A stretch of DNA of 64,000 nt from Pterois miles (GCA_947000775.1 CAMQGK010000637.1:16560501-16624500), one strand, 5' to 3'; shown: positions 1-12,880, numbered from the stretch's first letter. The notes: a model not told the origin generated them from the letters alone. A program made the numbers and translations.

Positions 1-76
1 AAACAATAAACGGCGACAATGCGTTCAGCGCCAGTCACACGGCTACCGGACCCATCGCTGCCGCTCGGGATCTACG
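1..76 (+). CDS. pofut2: pofut2 exon 1 (partial)
   Basis: Read from base 3, it gives 24 codons plus two bases (TINGDNAFSASHT...), matching the low-conservation stretch before YLLYDVNP. Donor cg|gtgagt; the split Arg codon is completed by exon 2. Confidence 0.85.
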
Positions 77-3000
77 GTGAGTTTCCTGACATGTTAAGTT
101 ACTGTTAGCTAGCTACGTTATGCTAACGTCAGAGTTGAAACAGTTATTAATGTTTGTTCAGCTGTGATAGCCATGTTCATCTGTAGGGCAACCATAGGTT
201 CAGGTTACACTCTTGTCCTTTAAAGGCTGTATTTCTATTCCCGTTTGCCAGACTTGACCGCTTGTGTGGATAAACTCTGCAGTGTTGACGTGAGGTAAAG
301 GTGCAGCTAACGTGACCTGACTCCATTCAAAAAGTTGCCACTTTAATGACTTCTTGCGTATTACAACCTTACGCTCTTTGCAGATCTATCATATAATACA
401 ATTTATAAAACACTATTGTGTTGTGGAGATTTCGGCGTAAAAGTGGTCCATTAAGTAACAGCTGAATCTTTTATTTTCCGTCCTTTACAGGATAAAAGTA
501 ACTGTGGTAGAAGGACGTTGCTGACTGAGCATTGGGGCTCATCTGTGTTTTGTAAAGGTGATTTTTTTTAACTGACTAACCCGAATACAGCTGCCAATAA
601 ATGATGGCTCATGTAGATTAGATTGATGCTATGAGGATGTTGCTGAAAATACCTCAATGGTCTTGTCACTAGTGCAAGTGAAATGTTTGTGGCTGCAGGA
701 GTCAACATGCAACAAGCTGTTCTTTGAAATCTGTACAGATTTATTTGCCGAATTAAAGACTGACAGCGTAATCCTCTTGGCTTTATCAAACATAAGGTTT
801 AGCATTACAGGCTACCAATCACAGCTGTGGAGACACTGATAAAATATGTAGCACACTGATTTCTCTTTTGTTTTTACTCTGCTTTTGTATGTAATTTAAT
901 AGGCTATATTCAATATCTTGTCTTGTCTGGATTCTATGTCTGTAATAAAGTTTGATTGATTGATGGACCAAATTTATGTTGAAATTTCTAAAATAATTTA
1001 GCAATAGTTCAAGGATGTGATATGTTCATGTGACAAGAAATAATATCTGATGTCACTGTCTAAGATAAGATAAGATATTCCTTTATTAGTCCCACAGTGG
1101 GGAAATTCACAATAGTAATAGGGTTTTGAGGTTTGTTGACATGAGGTGGTGTGAATTGCTTACTGCTAGTTTTACCTGTGCATGTGCATTTGTTTGCAGC
1201 ATGGTTGTACTGTTCATACTGATCCAGCAACTTGCAGTAGTGGAGCTCTCCATGTCATAAAGGTGTATTAAATCTTCATCAAGAATCTGCACTATGGATA
1301 TTTTTCAGTATAAATTTTCCACAGCATATGATTTTAACCTTTTACAACATAATACAACTTTTATTGTAATGCTGATGCTTGACTCTCCTCTGTGACATCT
1401 CCACATATGTCATGGCACTATTTTGATTGTGGAATCATTTTAATGAAGCTAATATTTCCTGTTGGGTAGTTGCCATTGTCTAGTTCCATCAGCAAACCAA
1501 CACTTAAATGTTGGCACAGGATGTGAATTGCCTGGATAGTTCCAGGCTAGATTACTTAAACTACTTAGATTAAAGGAATATATTTCTAAAAAGCTTTACT
1601 GAAGGTCCTAGACAAAACATAATTTGAATGGTATCAGCTGCAATATGACAAGTATAGCCTAGGGCTGGTCAATATATTGATATTATGTTGATATTGTGAT
1701 ATGAGACTAGATTCATCTTAGATTTTGGATATTGAAATATCGTAAAATTGCATATTTAGGTAAATTTAGTCAAAAATATTGTGTAGTCTAGTAAAGCCCT
1801 GCTTTTGTTATACAGATGGTGCTTGACCTTTTAAACTGGATCAAAGTTGCTTTATTTCTGAACATGGTAGGTTTGATGTAGACGGTTAACCTTCACTCTT
1901 CCATCCTTCAAACTCCACCATCTTTTGTCCTTTCTTGTCTGCTCAGGTACCTTTTGTATGACGTGAACCCCCCGGAGGGTTTCAATCTGCGGAGAGATGT
2001 CTACATCCGCATGGCCTCGCTGGTGAAGACTTTGAGGAAGGAAGGGGATGACTGGGTGTTGGTGCTTCCTCCATGGGGTCGCCTCTACCACTGGCAGAGC
2101 TCCAACGTTCACCAGATTCGCATCCCGTGGGGGGAGTTCTTCAGCCTCACCAGCCTGCAGGCTAATGTGCCGGTCATTGAGTATGAGGAATTCATTGCTG
2201 GTGAGCTTTAGTTGTGGTGATCCACACTAAAGTAAGATTTGAAACCTCATTGTCTGTATATGGTTTCTAAATAAAGTGTTTTTCATAATGCATAGTCACC
2301 TCTTTTTAATCAGCTGTTAAAACAGAGCACTCAGTTTTTTTCCTTTCTTGGATCTAGAGAATGGAGGCCCCTTCATAGACCAGGTTCTGGTACTGCAAAA
2401 CTATGCCGAGGGATGGACTGATGGGAAATGGGAGGAAAAAGTTGATGAGCGGCCGTGCATTGACAAGTTGATGTACTCCAAAGATAAACAAGGCTACTAC
2501 AGGTAAAGCAACACAATGTGCACAACCCCACAATTTAAAACACAAAGTAGGAAAAGATAAACCCAACAAATTTGCAGTAGCAGTGTAATGAGTAACATTC
2601 TTGTAGCACAGTGAAAAGTTTGAGTATGGAGTTCATGTGGTGGCTGTGTGAATAGATTGAGTTTGAATGTGTTTATCCTGTTTTGACAGATGTAGTATTT
2701 ACCCATGGCTACCATCTTTTCTAAACCATCCAGTTGTCATGATGCTGATGTTTTCTGAATCCTTTTTCTGTCCTGTCCTGAAGCATTTTTTGTTGTTTGT
2801 TATTCCCACATGAAAGAGATTTATTAAGCTTAAATGCCAAAGAAAATTAATTGTGATTAGAATAACTCAGTAGAGCCTCTTGAGACAGTGATGGATCACA
2901 TCCAGTGTTTCTGTATTAATGACATCCATCTCTACCTTCCTGCTTGCACGTCTCTCTCCTTTTGTCTCCATCCATCACCGGCTGTCTCATTTATCTTGTT

Positions 3001-5443
3001 GTGTTTCCAAGGGGCTGGTTTTGGGGCTACGAGGAGACGAGAGCTCGAAATGTAACATGCATATCAGCCCAAGGCCATGCCTCCATCATGGCCCCAGTCC
3101 TCTTGAACAACATCACAGCAACGTGAGTCTACAGAACAACATGCTGATATATAATGTACAGACATGCACGGTGTGCTGACATGCTGTCAATCACAATGTC
3201 TGGTAAAATGTGTCTGAGGCAGATAAATCAATATGATCATTAGTTTCTGGCTTTAACTAGCACTACTATTTCAGGAAAGCTATTAAGGTTAAGTTTAATT
3301 TGGAGCTCTTAACCATTACTAATCGCATTGTGTGTGCACATTAGATTGGTTATTCCAAAGACTGGGTTGGGACCTGCAGGTGGGTCGTGGGAGATTTTAT
3401 TAGGGTCGCCAAATAAATTTGCAGAATTACTTCCATGTTCTTTTTATTTAAAGTCTTCATGAAATGGAAGTTAGAGCGCCTCAAACATGATGTATTGATG
3501 TATTAAGAGAATTGGATACAGCATTGGAGGCGGGGCCCTGTTCATTCCTAAACTGATGCCAAGTGACTAGATAATAAGTGAGTTAACAAACTACCAAGAT
3601 GAAACTATTGAGACACAAAAGTGACGATATGTGTTCAAAGCCGACATGAATCCTCTATACGACAGCTGAGCCTTTTATTCATATTTTTGTAAGTAGCTGC
3701 AAGATGATCTGACCTCATTGTTATTTAACTGTGGTGTTGCTTACAATGTAAACTCTTCGATCTTGGTGACACTGACATGGATAAACTCGTTTGCAGATCA
3801 GTTATGCTCGACCGAGCCGAGACACTCCTCCACGATCACTATGCTGGGAAGGATTACTGGGATGTAAGTCAATAATATCAATATCAATAATATAATGTAT
3901 TTTTTAGTAATGTTGGTGTTAGATGGTATATTTTGTCATATATTTTATTCCATAAGCTGATGTAGGAGGCTCTGCAATTGTCTGTGTTTTTGATGTAGAC
4001 CCGCCGCAGTATGGTTTTTGCCAAGCACCTGCGACTCATAGGAGATGACTTCAGAGCAAAGCACCTGAACTCTACAGATGACAGAGACCGCACCGTTTAC
4101 AGCGAGGACTGGACTCGCATGAAAGTGAGTCAGTGTATCCGACTGTGGCATGATTATGTAATTGTTCATGTGTAATAGAGCTGTGGAAATGTCCAGTTTT
4201 TACCATGTGGGTGTATTTAATGTCATTTACGATCTGGCTCTTTTGAATTTAAAATATTTTTTGAGCTAATCATGTCAATTCATGTCAGTCAATCACACCC
4301 TTTACTTCTCAGTGTACCAGTTTGGTGTCAGCTTTCACTATGGTTTTGAACACTTGATAAAAATATTGAATTAAATAAATCATTTCTTTGACAGCTGTTA
4401 ATAACAAAACTTAACATCTTAGCTGCAGTAGAATTTTCACCTTCTTGTAGTGCTGTAGTTTGGAAAAAACTGCCATAAACTGCCACTGAATCGTTTGTGT
4501 TTGTGTGTGTATGTTCTGTTTGAGTCTAAATTTCTTTGATTTTGCATTTTAAGCAATAATTAAACAGTAGTTCATTGTTTTCTTTTTGCTCCTCAGGCCA
4601 AGCTGGGCTCAGCTAAAGGTGGTCCGTATCTGGGGGTCCACCTCCGCAGGAAGGACTTTATCTGGGGTCACAGAGAGGATGTACCAAGCCTTAAGGGGGC
4701 AGTAAAAAAAATGCGCAGCTTGATGAAGAAGCATAAACTCGACTATGTGTTTGTTGCGACAGATGCAGATGAGGAAGGTAATGATACACTGGCACATTCA
4801 GACACTGTTTACAATTTATTGTTCATTTAAATGGCCCAAGGACATGGATAAATGTATTCATTTGTAATACTGACAGTGTTTCAGTATTTGCAGCTTTGAA
4901 ATAGTGTTATGAAGGTTGATACTCTTGTATTTTGTGATCTATTTTTTTTTTAAATTTGGGGGAATATTGTGGTTTAAAACCATTTCAAATGGCTTTGACA
5001 CTAATATAAAAATCAGTGTATTATAATGACAATGAGACTGTAATAAGAAGACCTAGTAATACTAGTAAGTAATAGCAATCAATAATAGTCCCGTTTAATC
5101 TGTGTTATTTTGTAGAACTGAAGGAGCTGAAAAAGTTGTTGCCAGACATGGTGCGGTTTGAGCCATCCAGAGAGGACCTGGAGCTCTTTAAAGATGGAGG
5201 GGTGGCCATCATTGACCAGTGGATATGTGCACATGCAAGGTAAATTAGTTTTCTTTGTTTTGTCACATGTATGACCAAATATGACCAAATACCTGCAAAA
5301 CTAATGACACTCCCATCAGCCTCAGCTGTACTTTGTGTTTGGTGCTAATTAGCAAATGTTAGCAGCATGCTGCTAACACAATAAGCATAAGCATAAGCAC
5401 AGTAAGCATGGATTATTATATAATAACCAAGCATGGACTATAT

Positions 5444-5516
<73 letters not shown>

Positions 5517-6389
5517 TCATGTCGGAGTATTATGTGTAGATTAATTAAAAGCATAGTGAGAAGGATTTGGCGGCATCTAGTGGGGTACCCCTCCGCTCAC
5601 TCCTCCCTCTCCAAGACTATAGTAATGTGAGCCACAGAATGCAAAACTCGCACAGAGGCATTCCTTATCCTAATATCAGTACTTTAGGAGCAACGGGAGT
5701 CAGATGGCGGCTGGCGGTACCAGGCTTATTCTAAGCTAATGAAAACACAAAACAATTCTTAGTTTCAGTTTATTATACGCTAATGAAAACATAGTTCTGA
5801 ATATTATATTCTATTGCTGCTAATAGAGCCCCTACATTTTTTTACACATGCTTCCTTTAAACTTTAAAACCTTCATCAACAACAGGTCTCAGTGTGCTAA
5901 AGTTAAGTGCTTTTTTTTTCTGAAGGCATCATATAATAATATAAAATGTGTAGAATTTAGGTGTTTAGACTTTGTTTGCCCCATGTGTTATTGCTGATTT
6001 TTGTTTTATTAAATTTTTAGGATCATTATTGAGGACTAACGCTAGGCACTGAATTTTACCCTATGTCCCATTTGGAAGCAAAGATAATAGCAGCCCGGTC
6101 TTTGTTATACATACCCATGGAAAATATTTCAACTTGAAAAACTAGTTGGTTACTATACACTGCTCTCACTGCATGTCAGAGGCTCATGCAACTCTCTAAG
6201 GTACACGTGTCTTGCATCACTGTCTGTTATTTCAGATTCTTCATAGGAACATCAGTGTCTACCTTCTCTTTCCGGATCCATGAAGAGAGGGAGATCTTGG
6301 GTTTTGACCCCAGAGCTACATACAATCGTTTCTGTGGGGACACTGAGAAAGAATGTGAACAGCCCACGCACTGGAAAATAGTTTATTGA
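1..6389 (+). CDS. pofut2: pofut2: GDP-fucose protein O-fucosyltransferase 2 (9 exons, 5' partial)
   Basis: POFUT2 is an ER enzyme (family GT68) that transfers fucose from GDP-fucose to Ser/Thr in folded thrombospondin type 1 repeats. Exons: 1-76 (cut by the window edge), 1947-2200, 2358-2502, 3012-3122, 3797-3863, 3999-4124, 4597-4777, 5116-5239, 6236-6389. All junctions are GT-AG and phases run continuously to the TGA at 6387-6389, giving 411 residues here; human is about 429, so only the signal peptide and a few residues are missing. Seen motifs: YLLYDVNPPEGFN (its Glu, codon 1975-1977, matches the catalytic Glu of the human enzyme), GVHLRRKDFIW and GTSVSTFSFRIHEE (GDP-fucose site), and the C-terminus EQPTHWKIVY. 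Sequons NIT and NST match human glycosylation positions. The frame is fixed by exon 2; the ATG at 19 is out of frame. Human POFUT2 also has nine coding exons. The gene reads toward abca12 in the same orientation. Confidence 0.96.
77..1946. other. pofut2 intron 1
   Basis: AT-rich intron with no supported gene. It holds a reversed SINE tail fragment (1062-1112) and, from about 1663 to 1800, sequence starting 'tagggctggtcaatat' that resembles one end of the short hAT-like elements seen elsewhere in the window. Confidence 0.7.
1062..1112 (-). mobile_element. SINE 3' tail fragment
   Basis: The reverse complement shares more than 30 bases with the 3' tail of the complete SINE near 32.35 kb (core 'ccccactgtgggactaata'), followed by repeated TATCT-type units. 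It is a solitary 3' remnant. Confidence 0.75.
1947..2200 (+). CDS. pofut2: pofut2 exon 2
   Basis: Encodes YLLYDVNPPEGFNLRRDVY and VLPPWGRLYHWQS, the most conserved N-terminal block, including the catalytic Glu. Acceptor gctcag, donor gtgagc; phase 1 exit. Confidence 0.95.
2358..2502 (+). CDS. pofut2: pofut2 exon 3
   Basis: Encodes ENGGPFIDQVLVLQNYAEGW and EEKVDERPCIDKL. Acceptor tctag, donor gtaaag; the Arg codon is split with exon 4. Confidence 0.95.
3012..3122 (+). CDS. pofut2: pofut2 exon 4
   Basis: Encodes GWFWGYEETRARNVTCIS and the NIT sequon. Acceptor tccaag, donor gtgagt. Confidence 0.95.
3797..3863 (+). CDS. pofut2: pofut2 exon 5
   Basis: Encodes SVMLDRAETLLHDHYAGKDY then WD. Acceptor ttgcag, donor gtaagt, phase 0 exit. 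Confidence 0.94.
3999..4124 (+). CDS. pofut2: pofut2 exon 6
   Basis: Encodes TRRSMVFAKHLRLIGDDF and the NST sequon region. Acceptor tgtag, donor gtgagt, 42 whole codons. Confidence 0.94.
4597..4777 (+). CDS. pofut2: pofut2 exon 7
   Basis: Encodes GGPYLGVHLRRKDFIWGH, with the Arg-rich GDP-fucose contact motif, and DYVFVATDADEE. Acceptor ctcag, donor gtaatg. Confidence 0.95.
5116..5239 (+). CDS. pofut2: pofut2 exon 8
   Basis: Encodes ELKKLLPDMVRFEPS and GGVAIIDQWICAHA. Acceptor tgtag, donor gtaaat. Confidence 0.95.
5438..5512. repeat. (TA)n microsatellite
   Basis: About 75 bases of nearly pure TA in pofut2 intron 8. Confidence 0.95.
5560..5850. repeat. Probable dispersed repeat in pofut2 intron 8
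   Basis: Less AT-rich block beginning 'ggcggcatctagtggggt', which resembles dispersed fish elements I recall. Boundaries are approximate, and there is no second copy in the window to confirm it. Confidence 0.4.
6236..6389 (+). CDS. pofut2: pofut2 exon 9 and stop
   Basis: Encodes FFIGTSVSTFSFRIHEERE and the Cys-containing tail NRFCGDTEKECEQPTHWK, ending IVY and TGA. Confidence 0.96.
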
Positions 6390-8480
6390 TGTGACCACTC
6401 AATTTCCTGACACACACACACGCAAGTGCCAAAAGTAGTGTTAAAAGTGACATTATTTGTATGGAATATACAATATATTTTAACAGTTTTATGGTGTATA
6501 TTTTACTTTTTTATGCTTTCAGAGTTCAGGTCTGTGGTGACCACTGTGACTGAACCTTATGCTCAAAGGCCACGACTGGGCTGCCAAACAAGTATTACTG
6601 TAATGTTCAACAAGTAAATCTGTTGGGATGTTTGTTGAATGTGGATGTTTCATGACAGCTGGGTGTTTTACATAATTTCTGATATTTATTACCAGAACCA
6701 CTGGTGAGGAATTAGTGTCTTACAATGACTGCAGCAGAAAGTTTATGAGATTCAAAGAAGTTGAAGATTTAAATGTTAAAGTTGGTAAATTTGAAATTCA
6801 GAGCTTTAATATAGCGGCAAATAACTATTTGCTAGCATGTTCTCCCCGTGTTAGGTGGGTCTTCCTCCCACAGTCCAAAGACATGCAGGTTAATTGATGA
6901 CACTAGTGTGCCCGTAGGTGTGAATGGGAGCATGAATGGTTGTCTGTCTCAAAGTGCCCTGCAATGGACTGGCGACCTGTCCAGGATGTACCTCGCCTTC
7001 ACCCAATGCCAGCTGGGATGGGATCCAGCCCCCCCATGGCCTAACGAGATTAGCGGTTGCAGATGGATGGATGGATGGACTATTTACAATGTTAAGATAT
7101 ACAGGAGCGATGGCATCCTGAGCAGAGAATGAAGTCTCTCTCCCTCTGTGTGTGCTGTAATCCGAGTTTCTCTGTACTTTGTTTACATATCTGATCTACC
7201 TGCACATGCATCTTAGTGCATGTGAGTCCCAATGAATGAGCCCCACTGGCTAGCTAATAGCTGCTGCACTGCACTGGACTCATACGGTGGTTATCATTGT
7301 TGTGGAAGCAAACGCCCACCCTGCGGTCCTCCCCCCAGTCAACACTGTTTGCGCTGCCATTGTTTGCATTGTTTGTGCTGTTTGCACTGTTAGCTGCTAG
7401 CTGTCAACTCAGGCATCGCCATGTTGTGATCCTTATTGAATCAATCAATCCCTCCATCTTAGAAATGCTCTGAATTTTGAATTTAACGCCTTTAACTCTT
7501 CTATTTTTTTATTTTGTTTTTCAGTATTAACACCACACAAGTATGAAGGAGCATCTGGAGATCTTGAGCACAGTATGAAGATAATTCATTTTTAATCAAA
7601 GGTACCCAGTGGAGTTTTCTTGTAAACACATTAAGATGTGTTGACAGGCATTAAGGTCTCAACAATGTGACGAATGCATTTCCTTCCTCAGAAAACTTAT
7701 TTCTCAAGTACTCTGAACCATGCAATATTTTCAGTAATGTTTGGTAGCAGTCTTCTTCTTCGCTGCCATTTTTTTTTTTTTTTTTTTTTTAGTCCATTAC
7801 TGTTTCTTAGTGTTTTGGTGCCACTGACTGTTGGTAAGTGGAGTAGCGTTAAACTGATGACAGCACAGTGTATTGCATCGCCAGGCTCTAAAGCACACAC
7901 ATCCATGTGCCCTTGCACGAGATACAAACAAAAAGGGCACTTGCTCACAAAAGCACTGCTCCACAGCGTCACTTAGTGGTCAAGAGCTCCACAGGGTGCC
8001 TTTAAAACGGAAGGCCAGAAAGAATCTAACAGCTCACATTTTGTCAAAACGAGGTACATTTTACTTCTGCTTCCACCGTGTGTCAGTGTTTGAGTGAAAT
8101 AAATTTCCTCCCTTATTTCATATTTTTATGCAGTGCCAGTATTAACATTTGTTACATGGGATTACAATATCACTGATGTTGCAAAGGCAGGAAATATGAG
8201 AGATCATAAATAACAATGTCATGATAAATTTCTTTCAGCTTTTTCTTTTTTCATTTGGCATTGACCATAATAGTTTTATTGCGAACGATACTACCGTTGA
8301 AAGGACCTGAAATGCCACGAAGGAGCCACAGCATCCTGTAAACACAAGCCAGCCTTGAAACAGTTGCAACACACCCTGTTTTTTTCTATTCCTGATGATG
8401 CCCTTATTATCTGTCTATTATGGGCAATGACTCATGACTTGCTTTGTACAGTAGTTGTAATTTTGTTGTTGAATAAAGCT
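6390..8480 (+). other. pofut2 3' region, possible 3'UTR
   Basis: No supported coding sequence. Candidate poly(A) signals AATAAA lie at 8098-8103 and 8472-8477; none was noticed closer to the stop. A dispersed repeat (6850-7080) and a T-rich run (7770-7790) lie inside. If the 3'UTR reaches 8.5 kb it includes the repeat; cDNA would settle this. Confidence 0.4.
6850..7080 (+). mobile_element. tRNA-SINE-associated fish repeat, family A (body and ATGG tail)
   Basis: Runs from 'cacagtccaaagacatgc' to a short GATG/ATGG tail. Related copies in reverse orientation lie at 42254-42510 and 43905-44180, and a head-end copy at 38403-38601. The copy at 43905 also shows the reversed 'ggtggtgcagtggttag' head, which suggests a tRNA-derived SINE. 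Confidence 0.8.
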
Positions 8481-11085
8481 TTTTAGCAGAGTTCAAACAT
8501 CGCAGAAAGCAGATTTGTGAAAATGAAAAAAAGCTTTTTTGCTGTTTACATTTTTGTACCTGTACATCTTAGTCGCTAGATTATCATGTAAATCTCATTG
8601 CATAAGAAATTATATCTTAGTCAGGTTTGTTAAATTTATGTACTCAGAATACCAAAGAGGATGCTTTAAAATAATTATGAATTTACATCAATTTTGGTTG
8701 TATGTACATAAAAAAAACATTAAGATATTTCCTCAAATTTATAATTATTATTGAGCATGTACTCACTAAACAGTAGGTCAAAAGAAGTCAAGTCAAAATG
8801 AATAAGTGTGCTTGCGGCTTTTCACATAATTTGTATAATTTGGACCCCAGACAACATTAAGATGTAGTCTTTGGGAACAGCAGCAGAGATTTCTGGTATT
8901 ACTTGGCATGTCTTTGTATGCTAAATGTGTGTAATAGTGTAATACATCCTCGTTCATTTGTTTTTGTGTCCTCTTCTGGTGCTGAGAAACGTACAATATA
9001 AGCCCCTACAGTCGCTCCAGAGCCCTGCTGGTTTTTAGAGCTCTTTTGGAAATCTATACCTGACTTTAGATCAGCTTCTGCAGCCTGATGAAATGATTCA
9101 AGTCTGAGGAGTTGTTCCTCCCGAGGCATCATGTTTACTGCATCATGTTTACTGCCAGCTCTCATGCTATTTTCACACATATTTTTTAATCAAGATAAAA
9201 AACCAGTAGGACTACGTCTATGGTGGAACTCCCATTGATACTTAACAATAATAAGTTCATATATCACCTGCCCTTGTTTGACCCAACCTGTGGCTTCCTG
9301 TTGTTGTTTTAACCTTTAATTGTGTTTTAATGGAATACATCAGTTAAATGGAAAATACTGTCATGTTAAGAGTGATGGAGAAAATGACATTAACTTCTGC
9401 TTCTACTTATGTGTGGGGTGAAGTGATTGAAAAAATATAAAAATGTTGGTAACACTAGTATATTATATTCATGCAGCCAGTCAGAGATATAGGCATTTCG
9501 GTCCATCAGTTTAACACTCCTTCACTTTGTCTACCAAGGGGTCATCCTCCTCAGGGCTGATTTAACCCCCAGGTATGTAAATTTGTTCAAAAACATTAAT
9601 CCTGACCTTGTGTTGTGTTTGTTACTGTGAGAATTTTCTTTACCCTCGCAAAATAGTCCTAAAATATGCGATGTGCTCCTTCTAGAGACTTCCCTGCATT
9701 GCTTTTACATGTCCCTGTGGATCTCCCACATGGTATCAGTGTGATTTGTCCCTGTGGAGATCCTTCCCAACAACACCTTATAAAACTGGGTAATTGAGTG
9801 TAACACGATTCTTGGCATTGCCCTGACCCATTTAAACCAATGCTCTGCCTTGTCGAACAAAATGTCAGTTTTTTTTTTTTGTAACCTTTTAGCATGACAT
9901 AGACTTTTTGATTGATTGATCTGTCCATTAGTTACTTTATCCCAGAAGCTATACCTGAATAAAAACGATACACTACCACTTCAGTTCAAAAAGTAACCTA
10001 CCTTTTTCCTTAAGGGACCCCTTTTCCAACACTGAGTAAACTGAAGACCCATGGGTAAGTGACATATTTTATGGATAGTTCATATTATATTCAATGCGTA
10101 ACAATAACAGCACACAACAGCTGATAGTGAATGTAATAACTGCTGGAAGTTTGTGTAAAACTTGAGATTTGGATGAATTTTGATCAGATTATTTCCTGTG
10201 AAAACTGCATCAGAGATGAGCTTTGCTGTAATTTTTAGGAACTTTCAAAACATTTTTTTTCTCCCTGACATGGCCATTGTTCTATTAACTCTGGTTGTTT
10301 GCATACTGTTCTAAATTTTAAGTTTATAGTTTAAATAATAATTCAAACTTAATAATAATAATGATAATAAAATACACACCCACACGACCCCTCGTGCAAC
10401 TTTGGTGACCCCTATTGGGAACCAGTGGCGTAGCCTATGTGACAAACTCCTACAGTGATCAAGTGTTGCAATGGTGGGTAATTACAAAGAAACATTTTGG
10501 TTATACTATAAAAGATGAAAATGTTTGGATGCATCAGGTGGGCCTAAATTAAACTAAGATTAAAACTGAAATGTGTCTAGTGGGTTAAGACTGTAAAAGA
10601 ATTCATTTTCAAAACCGCTTTCATAGACCTTTTAACCTACTTTAGACATGCTATTGAATGCTTTCCAGGTCAATGACGATGACTAGCCTAAAATGTCATT
10701 ATAAAGTAGGCTTCTAATTAAATGGGCATGCCCTGTCATGTCCCGTCATTTGTGTTACACCATAACTGTGACTGCAGAGAGCCAGCAACACCAGATCACC
10801 ATTTCTGATGGCTGTTGTCAGAACATGTGTCCCTACTGCACCTATCGTTTACTTTTCTTTTACAGTTTTGTGAATTATATCTTTTATTTTTTATCACTTA
10901 TTTTTTATTGCAACAGAGATAGATAATAGAGATAGACATATAGACAAACAGCAGGTTGCCTATTACATTTTGAACATTTCACCCAGTTAACCCTCTTGCT
11001 GATGACAGTTCCAGGCAAGGTCCAAAGAGCTCTGAAATCAGTGAATATTTGAAATATGAGGAGGTTTCCAACGCTGGACTACAAC
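8481..11085. other. Intergenic, nothing recognised
   Basis: AT-rich sequence with only short chance ORFs. No RNA gene, clear transposon end or conserved coding block was seen. Confidence 0.6.
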
Positions 11086-11089
11086 CTTT

Positions 11090-11330
11090 TTAGCTGCAGT
11101 TTGGCCTATTAAGGCCTATCAGCTGGACTTTGTGCATTTTGTCCTTAAGGGAAAGGCAGGAATCATCATTTAACAGCAGGGTCCATTGGGAGTTGCACCT
11201 CGTTAGTTCTGCAAGGGCACCAGTAACCTTCCCCCAAAAATCAAAAACCCATGGACATTCCCATACAACATATAGAAAAGAGCCAACACCTCCTTTAGTA
11301 CTAAATGAGCAACATGGGTCAAGTACCAAG
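11090..11330 (-). pseudogene. LINE (L1-type) ORF2 C-terminal fragment
   Basis: The minus-strand reading contains GSFLYVVWECPWVFDFWGKV followed by LLLNDDSCLSLKDK. This fits the end of fish L1-type ORF2 proteins, where a 'W-x-C-P...FW' motif follows the reverse transcriptase. Only about 75 residues remain, with no RT or endonuclease domain, so it is a dead 3' remnant. Confidence 0.6.
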
Positions 11331-11985
11331 ACCTATTTGGTGTCTAATTCTCAATGTTAGATATGTGCTATGACAAAGTTTCTTGTTTTTTTTTTTTTTT
11401 TTTTTGAGGCACTGATACCCTATCCCGAGCTTTCACTTCTGATATGTGAGTTTAACTTGGGAATGTATCTTTAAATTAAAATGATTGAAATACATTTAAC
11501 TTTTTTTAACAGCTTAGTTCTGTGTGTTGTCTGTCACGTTTGCCTCATATATTACACAGGTACAGTGGGGTTACGTTTTCTGAGGGCAGCCCTCCTGTTC
11601 TGGCTCCTTTGCGGTCACAGATTTCAGTGGTCACAGATTTGTGCGTAACACCAGTTGGGGATAGTGGATCCCAGAAGGCGCCTCTCCTTTGTTGTGGGCA
11701 GGGAGGTTACAGGCAGTACACGCCCTTCCTCACAGATTTACCTCGTCTCACACACACAGGTGGAGCTGCTCCCATTAGAGCCAGACAGGTGAAGGCTGTT
11801 GTTACGTTTATCCTCTGCACTGACTGCGGTGTCATTTTGTCTCTGTGTGTTTTGTTTTCCTTTCGTTTTGTTTTTGTTTTTTTTAGCGTGAATTTACTCA
11901 GTTTTAGTCCGTTAACCAGCCAATGGAGAGGGCTTCCCTGTGCTAGGGGCCAGCTAGCCATGTCCTTCCTTAGCCTGAGAGCTAC

Positions 11986-12213
11986 AGTCAGATAACACAT
12001 CATTGGATCAATTAAGAGGACAGACGCAACCAGGTAGGTCCCACCGTTTATTAGTCCGTCATCACTTTATTATTATTATTTCATCAACAAGTTATTTTTC
12101 TGCCATTCACACACATTTGTATTTGTATTTGCCATGAGCTTTCGTATGTTGTCCTGTTTAATTACCTGCAATTAGTATAGTAGTTTGATGAAAATTATTA
12201 ATATATCTGTTCT
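11986..12213 (+). repeat. 228-bp direct repeat, copy 1 (possible leader exon)
   Basis: About 94% identical by eye to 13628-13857. Both copies contain 'gacagacgcaaccag|gtaggt', a good splice donor (at 12033|12034 here). It lies upstream of the abca12 start exon, so it may hold a 5'UTR exon and promoter. That is inference; no TATA box or transcript evidence was found. Confidence 0.75.
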
Positions 12214-12219
12214 TTATCT

Positions 12220-12880
12220 GTTATTATATCTTAGGCTTTATAGTATAACAGTCAAACTTTATCTGTTATTATATCTGCATATATTATAACAGTAGACGTA
12301 AAAAAATGAAAATTTTTACATTTCTCTATCTATATATATTATAAAAGTATCTTTATCTGTTATATCTGTATATATTATAACAGTGGACATTAATGTTATA
12401 TATGTATATATTATATCAGTAGAGCTTTATCTGTTATTATATCTGCATATATTATAACAGTAGACGTTTACATTTTATATCTATATATATTATAAAAGTC
12501 TGTCTTTATCTGTTATATCTGTATATATTATAACAGTAGACATTTATAAGTCTGTGAATGTTCTCATTCATCCAGGTCATATTCATTCTGGCAACAGTTG
12601 AATCGAAGGCAACTGGACTTAGATTTGGACAAATCTACGTCCAGTTGCCTTCGATTCAACTGTTGCCAGAAAGTAGACATTTATGTTATATATGTATATA
12701 TTATATCAGTAGATCTTTATCTGTCATATCTGTATATATTATATATTAACAGTAGACATTTACATTTTATATCTATATATTATAAAAGTATATCGTTATC
12801 TGTTATATCTGTATATATTAAAACAGTAGACATTTATGTTATATCTGTATATATTATAACAGTAGATCTTTATCTGTTAT
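12220..12880. repeat. Degenerate AT-rich minisatellite
   Basis: Imperfect tandem units of roughly 'tctttatctgttatatctg' plus 'tatatattataacagtagac', repeated many times with variation. It is interrupted by the palindrome at 12586-12671. The ORFs across it are repeat artefacts. Confidence 0.85.
12586..12671. repeat. 86-bp near-perfect palindrome (fold-back element)
   Basis: Two 42-base arms with one mismatch (12619/12638) around a two-base centre; the outer end reads 'ttctggcaacagttgaatcg' on both strands. It is inserted in the minisatellite and preceded by 'tgaatgttctcattcatcca', which I recall from dispersed fish fold-back elements. Confidence 0.9.

Noticed and set aside
19..85. ATG at position 19 as the pofut2 start codon
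   Set aside because: It is out of frame with the YLLYDVNP block once exon 1 is spliced to exon 2; the true start lies upstream of the window.
11522..11995. 157-codon ORF upstream of abca12
   Set aside because: No recognisable domain, an ordinary codon-poor look, and it runs into the duplicated segment; nothing supports expression.
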